This document shows positions 25,717-34,612 of a stretch of DNA of 64,000 nt, piece by piece. Every line of letters starts with the position of its first letter. Within the stretch, counting starts at the first letter, position 1. The stretch lies in contig NZ_VFOV01000001.1 of NCBI RefSeq assembly GCF_006716315.1, forward strand, positions 664,501 to 728,500, read 5' to 3'. The DNA is from Nocardioides albertanoniae (lineage in GTDB: Bacteria > Actinomycetota > Actinomycetes > Propionibacteriales > Nocardioidaceae). A model generated the notes under the pieces. That model saw only the letters and a list, made by a program, of their open reading frames with translations, had not been told where the DNA came from and did no database searches. Made by a program: the position numbers and the translations under genes.

Positions 25717-26313
25717 CTACCAGCGACCGCGGTGGACGACGTCGTCGACCGGCGTACGCCTGCGGCGGGTGGGTGACCCCTTGGCGCCGCCGGTCGCAGG
25801 ATGTCCGATGGTGACCGCGCCGATCGGGTCGAAGGTGTCGGGGATGCCGAAGGCGTCGCGCACCGCGCGGTCCGACTCGGGCGGGATGCCGAAGTAGAGC
25901 GCGCCGAGGCCCTCGTCGACCACGGTCTGCAGGATCAGCATGGTCGCCATCGCGGTGTCCATGTGCCAGAACGGCATCGGCCAGCGGGCCTCGTCGCGAT
26001 CGTCCCAGCCCTTGTCGGGCTCGGCGTAGCGGTCGAGATAGGCAGCTTTCGAGGAGCAGGGGATGACGATCACCGGCGCCTGCATCATCCCGGTGAGCCA
26101 CGTGTCCGGAGCGCTGACGTCGGCCGTCGCCTCCCAGTAGCGGCGCACGTCCGCGGCGGTGTCGAGCACGAGGAAGCCCCAGCCCTGGGAGAAGCCGGCC
26201 GACGGTGCCCGGGTGGCGTTGTGGAGGATCCTGTCGAGCACCTCAGGCTCCACCGGATCGCTGCTGTAGCTGCGAACCATCTTGCGGCGGCGTACGACCT
26301 CGGAGAACTCCAT
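25717..26313 (-). CDS. Nitroreductase family protein
   Basis: 198-residue FMN-dependent oxidoreductase. The N-terminus MEFSEVVRRRKMVRSYSSDP carries the FMN-phosphate arginines, ATRAPSAGFSQGW contains the second FMN contact, and GLGALYFGIPP with IGAVTIGHP forms the C-terminal strand. Substrate unknown. The ATG at 26313 is chosen because GGGAG lies upstream and the family starts there. It is convergent with the SDR gene 22 bases away and divergent from the small gene at 26457. Confidence 0.88.
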   Translation of the reverse strand: MEFSEVVRRRKMVRSYSSDPVEPEVLDRILHNATRAPSAGFSQGWGFLVLDTAADVRRYWEATADVSAPDTWLTGMMQAPVIVIPCSSKAAYLDRYAEPDKGWDDRDEARWPMPFWHMDTAMATMLILQTVVDEGLGALYFGIPPESDRAVRDAFGIPDTFDPIGAVTIGHPATGGAKGSPTRRRRTPVDDVVHRGRW

Positions 26314-26456
26314 AGGTGAAGTCTCCCGCCTAAGGCGCAGGGGCAGTGCCCCAGGTCGCAAAGTAGGGCGCGCGACCGATCCTGCCGCCTACCTCAGCGG
26401 AGGAGTCTTCTCGATGTCAGCACGACACCGACGAAGAACCAGCACAGGAGACCGAG

Positions 26457-26579
26457 ATGTACACCAGCGTGGGTTACGAAGCAGAGGTCAAGTACCGCCG
26501 CCAGCAGATCAAGCAGGACCTGGCCAAGCACCAGCGGGCCGGCCAGGCCCGTCAGGCGCGACGCAACCGCACCCGTTGA
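26457..26579 (+). CDS. Small basic protein A, paralogue of the one at 29704 (40 aa)
   Basis: A 40-residue gene with AGGAG 6 bases upstream of its ATG. Sequence layout: MYTSVGYEAEVKYRRQQI, then a basic Gln/Arg-rich tail. It shares the core YT-x(4,5)-Y-D/E-AE-V/L-K/R-YR-x-Q-x-I with the small gene at 29704, and both stand immediately before a LuxR/LAL regulator, which is strong support that both are real. The family is unknown to me. An alternative frame from ATG 26414 overlaps it, but the paralogy decides for this frame. A hairpin follows at 26598-26631. Confidence 0.7.
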   Translation: MYTSVGYEAEVKYRRQQIKQDLAKHQRAGQARQARRNRTR

Positions 26580-26597
26580 GATGCGGTCGTGGCACCA

Positions 26598-26631
26598 CAA
26601 CGCCGAGCAGGAGCGATCCGGCTCGGCGTTG
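26598..26631 (+). terminator. Hairpin between small protein A and the LuxR gene (terminator or attenuator)
   Basis: An 11-bp perfect stem, CAACGCCGAGC (26598-26608) with GCTCGGCGTTG (26621-26631), around a 12-base loop, begins 19 bases after the stop of small protein A. No T-run. It would end or attenuate transcription before the LuxR gene. Confidence 0.55.
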
Positions 26632-26694
26632 TTCCATGTCCGGGCCTCGAAAAATGACAGCCCGAGGGCGGCGGATCACGCGATGATGTCGCTC

Positions 26695-29595
26695 ATGGCG
26701 CAAAGTGCCGAGAGGCTCATCGGCCGCGACGCCGACCTGAAGACCCTGGCCGGGCTGGTCGGCATCGCCCGGGCGTCCCGGGGCAGCCACGTGCTCCTCG
26801 CCGGTGACGCCGGCGTCGGCAAGACCCGGCTCCTGCGCGAGCTGCGCACCCGAGCGGTCGCAGAGGGCCGCGAGGTGCTGGTCGGGCACTGTCTCGACTT
26901 CGGCGACAGCGCGGAGGCCTACCTCCCGTTCACCGAGATCCTCGGCCAGGTCACGGGCGCTCTCCCGGAGGTGGTGACCCAGGTCGCCGACACCCACCCG
27001 GCGCTCCTGCGGATGGCCCCGGTGGCGCGCCTGCTCGGCGGAGCCGACACCGCCGACCAGGAGGCGCTCGACCGGGGCAACCTCTTCGCCGCGATCCACG
27101 CGCTGCTCGAGCGCGCGGCCGCGAAGGCGCCGGTGCTGGTGCTCGTCGAGGACGCCCACTGGGCCGACCAGTCGACCCGTGACCTGCTGACCTTCCTCTT
27201 CACCCGGCCGTTCGACGGGCCGGTCACGCTGGTGGTGTCCTACCGGGCCGACGATCTCCACCGCCGCCACCCGCTGCGCCGCCAGCTCGCCGAGTGGACC
27301 CGGCTGCCCTCGGTCGAGCGGTTCCATCTCGGCCGGCTCTCCGACGACGACGTACGCCTCCTGGTCGGTGAGCTCGCCGGCGACCCCGATGCCGGGTTCG
27401 ACGTGGAGAGCGTCGTACGCCGCGCTGACGGCAACGCCTTCTTCGTCGAGGAGCTGGTGCAGGCCGCCGGTGCCGACGAGCTGCCCTGGGATCTCGCCGA
27501 CCTGCTCCTGATCAGGCTGGAGCAGCTCGATGCGACCGCACGAGAGGTGGTCGACACCGCGAGCGCCGCCGGTCGCGACGTCAGCGACGAGCTGCTCGAG
27601 GCCGTCGCCGGACTCGACCGGACCGCCCTCGACGCGGGGCTGCGGCAGGCGATCGAGCGCGCGATCCTGGTGTCGCGCGACGACGGCTACTACCTCTTCC
27701 GGCACGCGCTGCTCGGCGAAGCGGTCTACGACGACCTGCTCCCGGGGGAGCGGGTGCGGCTCCATCAGCGGTATGTCGAGGCGCTGAACCGTGACCTCAC
27801 CACGGGCAACGCGGCCGGTCTCGCGCGTCATGCTCGTCTCGCCGGCGACCACGAGACCGCGTTGCGCGCCGGGATCGCGGCCGGTGACGAGGCTGCGGCG
27901 ACCGGTGGCCCCGACGAGGCCTCTCAGCACTATCAGCAGGCGATCGCGCTGCTCGCCGGCCGCAGCCACTCCGACGACGACACCCAGCGTCTCGTCGACC
28001 TGGTGGTCAAGGCCAGCGACGCGATGGTCGCCGCCGGGCACGCCGACCGCGCCGGAAAACTGGCCCGTGAGCAGCGCGAGTCGCTCCCGGCGGATGCTCC
28101 CGGGTTGTGGCGCGCGCAGCTGATGACGGTCGAGATCGAGACCAGCTTCGCCTATGTCAACGACGTCCGGGTGGAGGCGCTCGCCGAGGCGGCGATCGCC
28201 GAGCTGCCCGCCGACGCTCCGCCGATGGTGCGCGCCCGGCTGCTCGCGGCGTACGCCCGGGTGCTGATGATCTACCGCCGTCACGACGACGCCGAGAAGG
28301 CCGGTCGCGAGGCGTTGGCGCTGGCCGAGGAGCTCGGCCGCACCGGCCTCGCCGCGGATGTCGCGGCGACGCTGGCCGGTTCGTGGGGCCGTCCGTCGCA
28401 GGCCTGGATCGAGCCGCTGCGCGAGGCTGTCGCCAGGGCCGCCAAGGTCGGTGCGCTGCACCCGGAGCTGCGCGCCCGGATCCAGCTCGGCTTCGCCCTC
28501 GACGCCGCCGACCGGCTCGACGAGGCCGGCGAGAACCACCGCAGCGCCTTCGAGCTCGGCGTGCAACGGGGCGTCCCGTGGGCGCCCTACGCCTTCGACG
28601 CCCGGATCGCGTGGCTCGGCCATCTCCACACCATCGGCCGGTGGGACGACGCGCTCGCGCTCACCGACGCCTACGGCATCCCGCCGGCGCTGTGGCCGTG
28701 GCTGGAGTCGAAGCGGCTGATGATCGAGCAGGGCCGCGGCGCGGACGTCGGCGCGGAGGCGCGGCGGCTGCGGCCGTCGTGGAAGCAGGAGGTCGCCACC
28801 GCCAGCGAGTCGGTGCCGGTCGAGATCAGGGCCGCCGCGCACCGCGGTGACGTCGGCGGCGTCATCGAGGCCTATGACGCCGGAGTCGAGGCTCTCACCG
28901 CCGGCTGGGGAGAGTGGTTCGCCGCCCAGGCGCGGCTCTCAGCGATCGCGGTCGGCGCGATCTGCGTGACCATCCCGGCGCTGCCGGTCGGCGAGCGCCG
29001 GCAGGTGACGACACAGGTGGACCGCATCGTCGCCGAGGGCATGCGGCCGGTCGGGCCGGACCGGCACTGGGGGCTGGAGGGGCAGGCGTGGTCGGCTCGG
29101 CTCGAGGCGGAGGGGCTGCGTGCGCACTGGCTGGCCGGCATCGAGCCGCCCGATCAGGACAACCTCGTCGCCGCCTGGCGAAAGAGCGTGACCACCTTCG
29201 AGGCCTACCCGCACGTGCACGAGCTCGCCTGGTCGCGCGTGCGGCTGGCGGAGGTGCTCCGAACCGGTGGCGACGTCGCCGGAGCCCGCGGGCTGGCCGA
29301 TCTGGCCCGCGAGGCCGGCACACAGCTGGGTGCCCAGCCGCTGCTCGATCAGCTGCGTACGCTCGGCACCACGCCGCAGCGGTCGCAGACCGGCTCCTCC
29401 GACCAGCTCACCGCCCGCGAGAGCGAGATCCTCGCCCTGGTCGCCGCCGGCCGCAGCAACGGCGAGATCGGCAAGCAGCTGTTCATCTCGACCAAGACCG
29501 TCTCCGTGCACGTCTCCAACATCCTGGGCAAGCTCGGCGCCTCCGGCCGGACGGAGGCGGCCGCGATCGGGCGCCGCCGCGGCCTGGTCGACTGA
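26695..29595 (+). CDS. LuxR-family LAL-type regulator 1 (AAA ATPase plus HTH)
   Basis: 966-residue large ATP-binding LuxR regulator. Walker A GDAGVGKT is at 37-44 and Walker B VLVLVEDAHWAD at about 146-157, in an AAA_16/STAND-type domain. The middle (about 370-880) is helical, TPR-like. The last about 64 residues are a LuxR HTH beginning LTARESEILALVAAGRSNGE, with KTVSVHVSNILGKL as recognition part. STAND regulators usually switch on with a bound ligand. The ATG at 26695 (MAQSAERLIGRD) is chosen because the second regulator begins the same way; ATGs at 26683 and 26581 are in frame. It is a paralogue of the gene at 29940. Confidence 0.85.
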   Translation: MAQSAERLIGRDADLKTLAGLVGIARASRGSHVLLAGDAGVGKTRLLRELRTRAVAEGREVLVGHCLDFGDSAEAYLPFTEILGQVTGALPEVVTQVADTHPALLRMAPVARLLGGADTADQEALDRGNLFAAIHALLERAAAKAPVLVLVEDAHWADQSTRDLLTFLFTRPFDGPVTLVVSYRADDLHRRHPLRRQLAEWTRLPSVERFHLGRLSDDDVRLLVGELAGDPDAGFDVESVVRRADGNAFFVEELVQAAGADELPWDLADLLLIRLEQLDATAREVVDTASAAGRDVSDELLEAVAGLDRTALDAGLRQAIERAILVSRDDGYYLFRHALLGEAVYDDLLPGERVRLHQRYVEALNRDLTTGNAAGLARHARLAGDHETALRAGIAAGDEAAATGGPDEASQHYQQAIALLAGRSHSDDDTQRLVDLVVKASDAMVAAGHADRAGKLAREQRESLPADAPGLWRAQLMTVEIETSFAYVNDVRVEALAEAAIAELPADAPPMVRARLLAAYARVLMIYRRHDDAEKAGREALALAEELGRTGLAADVAATLAGSWGRPSQAWIEPLREAVARAAKVGALHPELRARIQLGFALDAADRLDEAGENHRSAFELGVQRGVPWAPYAFDARIAWLGHLHTIGRWDDALALTDAYGIPPALWPWLESKRLMIEQGRGADVGAEARRLRPSWKQEVATASESVPVEIRAAAHRGDVGGVIEAYDAGVEALTAGWGEWFAAQARLSAIAVGAICVTIPALPVGERRQVTTQVDRIVAEGMRPVGPDRHWGLEGQAWSARLEAEGLRAHWLAGIEPPDQDNLVAAWRKSVTTFEAYPHVHELAWSRVRLAEVLRTGGDVAGARGLADLAREAGTQLGAQPLLDQLRTLGTTPQRSQTGSSDQLTARESEILALVAAGRSNGEIGKQLFISTKTVSVHVSNILGKLGASGRTEAAAIGRRRGLVD

Positions 29596-29608
29596 GGCGT
29601 CGGGCTGA

Positions 29609-29647
29609 GAGATCGGCCTGGGAGATCGGCCCGGGAGATCGCCCTGA
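29609..29647. repeat. Three tandem 13-bp repeats after the first LuxR gene
   Basis: Three head-to-tail units of the pattern GAGATCGGCCTGG (29609-29621, 29622-29634, 29635-29647), the second and third with one and three changes. They lie between the LuxR 1 stop and the start of small protein B. They may be iterons for a regulator of the next transcription unit or simple slippage products. Confidence 0.6.
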
Positions 29648-29703
29648 GACGCACGTCACGGGCGAATGAGGCAGCACAGGCGTACGTCTAAGGCAGGAGA
29701 CTC

Positions 29704-29880
29704 ATGTGCCGCACTACCTCAGAGACTGAGGCTGGATGCATGACGTACACCAACCTGATCAGCTACGACGCCGAGCTTCGCTACCGCCAGCAGGCCATCC
29801 GTCGTGCCACCGCCGCCGACCGGCTCGCGCGCCAGGTCAAGCGCCGCCGCCCCCGCCGGATGGACTCGATCCACAACTGA
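29704..29880 (+). CDS. Small basic protein B, paralogue of the one at 26457 (58 aa)
   Basis: A 58-residue gene starting at ATG 29704 with GGCAGGAGACTC directly upstream; an internal ATG at 29740 would give 46 residues (MTYTNLISYDAELRYRQQAI) and aligns best with small protein A. The C-terminal half is strongly basic (KRRRPRR). With its paralogue at 26457 it defines an unnamed family placed in front of LAL regulators. The short spacing to the second LuxR gene (17-59 bases, depending on its start) with no hairpin suggests co-transcription. Confidence 0.7.
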   Translation: MCRTTSETEAGCMTYTNLISYDAELRYRQQAIRRATAADRLARQVKRRRPRRMDSIHN

Positions 29881-29939
29881 GACCTCGGAGCGGGTAAATG
29901 CAGAAGAATCCCGAGCCGGAACGCGCGATGATAGGCGAC

Positions 29940-32900
29940 ATGGCGCAAAGTGCTCGGTCCTTCGTCGGCCGCGATCCCGAGCTGAAGAGTCTCACCGGGC
30001 TGCTCGGGGTGGGGCCCACCTCTGCCGAGACGTCGCCCGAGTCGGCTGAGTCGGCCGGATCGCCCGCGAGCGACCGCCAGCACGTGCTGCTGGCCGGTGA
30101 CGCCGGCGTCGGCAAGACCCGGCTGCTCACCGCGTTGCGTGACCGTGCGGTCGCCGACGGCTGGCAGGTGCACGCCGGACACTGCGTCAACTTCGGTGAG
30201 AGCGCGGTGGCCTACATGCCGTTCTCGGAGATCCTCGACCGGATCGTCACCGACTTCCCCGATGTCGTCGAGCGGGTGGCGGCCGACTACCCGGCGCTGG
30301 CCAGGCTGCGTCCGGTGCGCCGGGTGATGGGTGCCAACCACGGCGCTGCCGCCACCGGCACCGACCGGGGCCAGCTCTTCGACGCCGTGCACACCCTCTT
30401 CGAGGCGGCCGCCGAGAAGGCGCCGCTGCTGGTCGTGGTCGAAGACACCCACTGGGCCGACGAGTCCACCCGCGACCTGCTCACCTATCTCTTCACCCGG
30501 CCCTTCGACAACGCGGTCGCCGTGGTCGCGAGCTATCGCGCCGACGACATCCACCGCCGCCATCCGCTGCGCCGCCAGGTCGGTGAGTGGGCGCGGCTGC
30601 CTGCGGTCGAGCGGATCGTGCTCGAGCCGCTCACCGACGACTCGGTGCGGCTGCTGGTCCACGAGCTGGCCAGCGGCAAGGTCGACGCCGAACGGGTCGT
30701 ACGCCGCGCCGAGGGCAACGCCTTCTTCGTCGAGGAGCTGGTGCAGGCCGGCTGCGACGAGGATCTCCCGGTCGACCTCGCCGACCTGCTGCTGGTGCGC
30801 CTCGACCGGCTCGACGGAGCGGCCCGGAGCGTCGTACGCACGGCGTCGATCGCGGGGCGTCGCGTCACCCACGAGCTGCTCGCCGCGGTGACCGAGATGA
30901 AGACCGACGAGCTCGACGACGCGCTGCGCACCGCGGTCGAGCAGAAGGTGCTCGAGCCGACGGGGTCGCGCTACACCTTCCGCCACGCGCTGCTGACCGA
31001 GGCGGTCTACGACGACCTGCTGCCCGGCGAGCGGGTGCGGCTGCACGCCCGCTTCGCCGCGGTGCTGAAGGAGACCCCCGGGCTCGGGGCGGCCGCCGAG
31101 CTCGCGCTCCACGCCAAGCGGGCCGGAGATCTCCCCACCGCCCTGCGCGCCCGCATCGCCGCGGCCGAGGAGGCCCGCAGCGTCAGCGGTGTCGGCGAGG
31201 CGGCGCAGCACTACGAGAAGGCGCTGGGTCTGGCCGCGGACCCGCAGATCGCCGAGGCGGCGGAGGTCAACCTCGACCGCGTCTACGAGCGCGCCGCCGA
31301 CACGCTCATCTTCGCGGGCCTGCCCTCACGGGCCGACGCGATCCTGGGCGAGCGGCTGGGCGTGATCCCGAGCGGGCCGTCCGTGGCGCGGGCGCTGCTG
31401 CTCGCGACGAGGGCCGAGGCGGCCCACGCGATGGAGAGCGGCGACCCGCTTCGCCACTCCCACGACGCCGTGCTGGCGCTCCCCGACGACGCCGAGCCCA
31501 AGGCGCGGTGCGCGGTGCTCGCGGTGCGCACCCGCACGCTGGTCGCCTTCCGGCGTGCCGACGAGGCCGAGACCGTCGGCCTGGAAGGCATCGAGATCGC
31601 CGAGCGCCACAGCCTCTCCAAGCTCGCCTCCGACATGGCCACCAGCCTGTCGATGCTCAAGGTGCGCACGGGCAGCGCGGCCGGCAGCAAGGTCGAGGGC
31701 TTCCGTCAGGTGCTGCGCGAGACGATCGACCAGGCGCGACAGGTCGGCTCGACGTACGCGGTCAGCCGGGGGATGTTCGCCCTCGGCCGCTCCTACGACG
31801 AGGCCGGAGACTTCGCCGAGGCGTTGAAGTGGTTCCGTGCCGTGCTCGACGACACCGGCGGCGAGTCGCTGCAGTGGTCGCCCTTCGTCTCCGCCGCCCG
31901 GGCCGACATCGTGCGCATCCAGATGATCCTGGGGGAGTGGGACGAGGCGCTGGCGCTCGCCGGCGGCAACCTCCCCGACGCGCCGCCGATCCCGGTCGCC
32001 CTCCTCGACATGCTCCGGATGATCATGGAGCAGGCGCGCGGCGCGAACCACGGTGAAGCGGCCGCGGCGCTGCGTCCGTTCTGGAGCCAGGAGGGCCTGA
32101 TCGCGCTCTTCGGGGCCACCGTGGAGATGTCAGCGGCGGGGCGTGCGGGCGACCACGCGAAGGTGCTGCAGGTCTACGCCGACACCGTCGAGATGCTCTC
32201 GCAGTTCTGGACCGAGTGGTTCGGCGGCCGGGTGCGGCTGGCGGTCGTGGCCGCGTCCGCGATCGCGCAGATGCTGCCGTCGCTCCCGGCGGCGCAGTGG
32301 CCCGCCTTGGTGGAGGCCGTCGACGGGTTGCACAGCGACGGCGAGCATGTCGTCGCGCAGTACCAGCCGGGCGAGTGGGGCCCGGAGGGGCAGGCCTGGA
32401 CCGCGCGGCTCGAGGCCGAGACGCTCCGCGTCCACTGGCTGGCCGGCATCGACGCCCCGCCCCAGGAGTCGCTCCTGGCGGCATGGGAGCGCGCGGAGCA
32501 GCAGGTCGAGGCCTACGGCGACGTGCCCGGGCTCGCCGCGGTCCGCACGACGTACGCCGTGATCCAGCGAGCGACCGGCGACGTCGCCGCCTCGCGGGCG
32601 ACCGCCGACAAGGCCAGGGAGGGCGCGAAGCGGCTCGGCCTGCAGCCGCTGCTCGACGAGCTGAAGTCGCTCGGGGCGACGCCGGTCAAGCAGCAGCAGG
32701 CCTCGATGACGCTGACCCCGCGGGAGGGTGAGATCCTGGCGCTGGTCGCCGCGGGCCGCAGCAACGGCGAGATCGGCAAGCAGCTGTTCATCGCCACGAA
32801 GACGGTCTCCGTGCACGTCTCCAACATCCTCGGAAAGCTGGGCGCCGGCAGCCGCACGGAGGCCGCCGCCATCGCGCGTCGCCAGCAGCTGATCGGCTGA
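29940..32900 (+). CDS. LuxR-family LAL-type regulator 2 (AAA ATPase plus HTH)
   Basis: 986-residue paralogue of the regulator at 26695, collinear along its length. Walker A GDAGVGKT lies near residue 52-59 after a short Ser/Glu-rich insert, Walker B LLVVVEDTHWADE near 160-172, and a C-terminal LuxR HTH (LTPREGEILALVAAGRSNGE) ends IARRQQLIG. The ATG at 29940 (MAQSARSFVGRD) matches the paralogue; ATG 29898 with GGAG upstream would add 14 residues. The two HTH domains are nearly identical, so both may bind related sites. Confidence 0.86.
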   Translation: MAQSARSFVGRDPELKSLTGLLGVGPTSAETSPESAESAGSPASDRQHVLLAGDAGVGKTRLLTALRDRAVADGWQVHAGHCVNFGESAVAYMPFSEILDRIVTDFPDVVERVAADYPALARLRPVRRVMGANHGAAATGTDRGQLFDAVHTLFEAAAEKAPLLVVVEDTHWADESTRDLLTYLFTRPFDNAVAVVASYRADDIHRRHPLRRQVGEWARLPAVERIVLEPLTDDSVRLLVHELASGKVDAERVVRRAEGNAFFVEELVQAGCDEDLPVDLADLLLVRLDRLDGAARSVVRTASIAGRRVTHELLAAVTEMKTDELDDALRTAVEQKVLEPTGSRYTFRHALLTEAVYDDLLPGERVRLHARFAAVLKETPGLGAAAELALHAKRAGDLPTALRARIAAAEEARSVSGVGEAAQHYEKALGLAADPQIAEAAEVNLDRVYERAADTLIFAGLPSRADAILGERLGVIPSGPSVARALLLATRAEAAHAMESGDPLRHSHDAVLALPDDAEPKARCAVLAVRTRTLVAFRRADEAETVGLEGIEIAERHSLSKLASDMATSLSMLKVRTGSAAGSKVEGFRQVLRETIDQARQVGSTYAVSRGMFALGRSYDEAGDFAEALKWFRAVLDDTGGESLQWSPFVSAARADIVRIQMILGEWDEALALAGGNLPDAPPIPVALLDMLRMIMEQARGANHGEAAAALRPFWSQEGLIALFGATVEMSAAGRAGDHAKVLQVYADTVEMLSQFWTEWFGGRVRLAVVAASAIAQMLPSLPAAQWPALVEAVDGLHSDGEHVVAQYQPGEWGPEGQAWTARLEAETLRVHWLAGIDAPPQESLLAAWERAEQQVEAYGDVPGLAAVRTTYAVIQRATGDVAASRATADKAREGAKRLGLQPLLDELKSLGATPVKQQQASMTLTPREGEILALVAAGRSNGEIGKQLFIATKTVSVHVSNILGKLGAGSRTEAAAIARRQQLIG

Positions 32901-32949
32901 ATGTCGCGAAGTCGGGACGCGGGCGTCGCATCGCCCGCATGATGGATAC

Positions 32950-33603
32950 GTGGGGGTAGAACCGAGCAGAGGCACGCGCCATCCGATCGTGGCGGGTGTG
33001 ACCGCGCTCGTCGCCGTCGCCCTCGGCGTGGGGCTGATCGCCGGCATCGCGATGTTCGTCGGCGCCAACGTCGTCGGTTTCGGCGGCGGAGGCAGCGGCG
33101 AGTCCACCGACCGGGCCACCGACCCGGATGCCGGTGCCACCCTCTACGCGCCGGCGCCGGTGCCGACCAAGACCGCGACGGGTCCGGCGATCACGCTGCA
33201 CGCCTCGCCCACGACCGCGACCGAGAAGAAGGCCGCCTCGAGCTCCGCCTCGCCGTCGGAGAAGGCCTCGAAGAGCACGACTGCCGACAACGCCGCCGAC
33301 AAGACCTCCGACGAGAAGTCGACGGGCGAGAAGCGGATCACGCTCCAGGCCGGCACCGTCTCGGCCAAGCCGATGGAGACGATCTCTCTCACCGGCATCT
33401 ACCCGGGAGGCGAGGGCGCCATCCTGCGGCTGGAGCGCCGCGAGGGCGGCACCTGGAAGGAGTTCGGCATCTCCGACGTCCGCGTCACCGGGGAGCAGTT
33501 CACCACCAAGATCCAGTCCGGACGCATCGGCCGCCACAAGTTCCGGATGAAGGACGTCGACTCCGGCGCCGTTTCCAACAAGGTGAGCGTCACCATCGGC
33601 TGA
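32950..33603 (+). CDS. Membrane-anchored protein with a C-terminal beta domain
   Basis: 217-residue protein starting at GTG 32950. A basic N-terminus precedes one strong hydrophobic helix at about residues 13-40 (IVAGVTALVAVALGVGLIAG), then a Ser/Thr/Ala/Lys-rich linker (about 50-125), then a compact C-terminal domain of about 90 residues beginning ITLQAGTVSAKPMETISLTG. That domain resembles an Ig-like or bacterial surface beta domain, but I cannot name a family. It is probably anchored in the membrane with the domain outside. It stands alone, between LuxR 2 and the aldo/keto reductase. Confidence 0.72.
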   Translation: MGVEPSRGTRHPIVAGVTALVAVALGVGLIAGIAMFVGANVVGFGGGGSGESTDRATDPDAGATLYAPAPVPTKTATGPAITLHASPTTATEKKAASSSASPSEKASKSTTADNAADKTSDEKSTGEKRITLQAGTVSAKPMETISLTGIYPGGEGAILRLERREGGTWKEFGISDVRVTGEQFTTKIQSGRIGRHKFRMKDVDSGAVSNKVSVTIG

Positions 33604-33651
33604 GCCGGGCGTGTCTGGAATAGCGCGAGATCTGCCCTGTTGTCACTAGGT

Positions 33652-34503
33652 ATGACTGTTCCTACCAACAAGCTCAACGACGGCACTTCGATCCCGCAGT
33701 TCGGCATCGGCGTCTGGCAGGTGCCCCAGGACGAGGCGGAGCAGGTGGTGAGCGAGGCCCTCGAGGTCGGCTACCGCCACATCGACACCGCGCAGATGTA
33801 TCAGAACGAGGCAGGTGTGGGCGCCGCGCTGAAGAGCGCCGGCCTCGCGCGCGACTACGTCTACGTCACGACCAAGCTCAACAACTCCCACCACGACCCG
33901 GCCGCAGCCAAGGCATCGCTCGAGAAGTCGCTCGAGAAGCTCGGCCTCGACCGGGTCGACCTGTTCCTGATCCACTGGCCGCTGCCGACGCAGTACGGCG
34001 GGGCGTACGCGAAGACGTGGGAGGCCCTGGTCGGCCTGCGCGAGGAGGGCCTGGCGACCTCGGTCGGCGTCTCCAACTTCCAGCCGAACCACCTCGACGA
34101 GATCGTGGCGGCCACCGGCGTCGTGCCGGCGGTCAACCAGATCGAGGTGCACCCCTACTTCACGAACGAGGCCGCCCGTGCGGCCACCCAGGCCCATGGC
34201 GCGAAGGTCGAGTCATGGTCGCCGCTGGGCCAGGGTGGCGGCGAGCTCACCGACCCGGCGGTCACCGTGATCGCCGAGGCGCACGGCAAGTCGCCGGCCC
34301 AGGTGCTGCTGCGCTGGCAGATCGAGCGCGGCGACATCGTCTTCCCCAAGTCCGTACGCCGCGAGCGGCTCGAGGAGAACCTCGAGATCTTCGACTTCGA
34401 GCTCACCGCCGACGAGGTCGCCTCCCTCGCGGCCCTCGACAAGGGCGAGGCCGGCCGCGCCGGCCCCAACCCCGACACGTTCGACTGGATCCCGGCTTCC
34501 TGA
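33652..34503 (+). CDS. Aldo/keto reductase
   Basis: 283-residue NADPH-dependent aldo/keto reductase. The catalytic tetrad is complete: Asp45 and Tyr50 in HIDTAQMYQNE, Lys75 in TTKLNN and His108 in LIHWP. The signature GVSNFQPNHL and the cofactor segment IVFPKSVRRERLEENL are present, as in 2,5-diketo-D-gluconate reductase-like family members. The ATG at 33652 (MTVPTNKLNDG) gives the usual start; an upstream TTG at 33640 is less likely. Physiological substrate unknown. The dnaK control region follows 84 bases downstream. Confidence 0.9.
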   Translation: MTVPTNKLNDGTSIPQFGIGVWQVPQDEAEQVVSEALEVGYRHIDTAQMYQNEAGVGAALKSAGLARDYVYVTTKLNNSHHDPAAAKASLEKSLEKLGLDRVDLFLIHWPLPTQYGGAYAKTWEALVGLREEGLATSVGVSNFQPNHLDEIVAATGVVPAVNQIEVHPYFTNEAARAATQAHGAKVESWSPLGQGGGELTDPAVTVIAEAHGKSPAQVLLRWQIERGDIVFPKSVRRERLEENLEIFDFELTADEVASLAALDKGEAGRAGPNPDTFDWIPAS

Positions 34504-34587
34504 CGAGCCGGTCGCACCGGCCGCTCGGAAGCGACCGCTCGAGCAGCGGAATAGGCGGCGTACGCCCTTCGTTGTGACGTGTGAGCG

Positions 34588-34612
34588 AAGTTGAGTTGAA
34601 TCGGCTCAACTT
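34588..34612 (+). promoter_or_regulatory. HAIR operator (HspR binding site) before dnaK
   Basis: AAGTTGAG (34588-34595) and CTCAACTT (34605-34612) are exact inverted 8-mers. In the standard frame this reads GTTGAGT-N7-GCTCAAC, matching the HspR-associated inverted repeat CTTGAGT-N7-ACTCAAG except at the outer bases and one inner base. It lies 120 bases before the dnaK start. HspR is encoded at the end of the same operon, which gives the known negative feedback loop. Confidence 0.88.

Noticed and set aside
26414..26686. Overlapping open frame starting at ATG 26414 with AGGAG upstream
   Set aside because: It reads through small protein A in another frame and has Pro/Gly/Arg-rich content; paralogy with the 29704 gene supports the 26457 frame.
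26509..28842. A 777-residue open frame on the minus strand, opposite LuxR/LAL regulator 1
   Set aside because: It is antisense to a gene with clear ATPase and HTH domains; its product is Arg/Gly/Gln-rich without domains. In DNA of this GC content the opposite strand stays open by codon bias.
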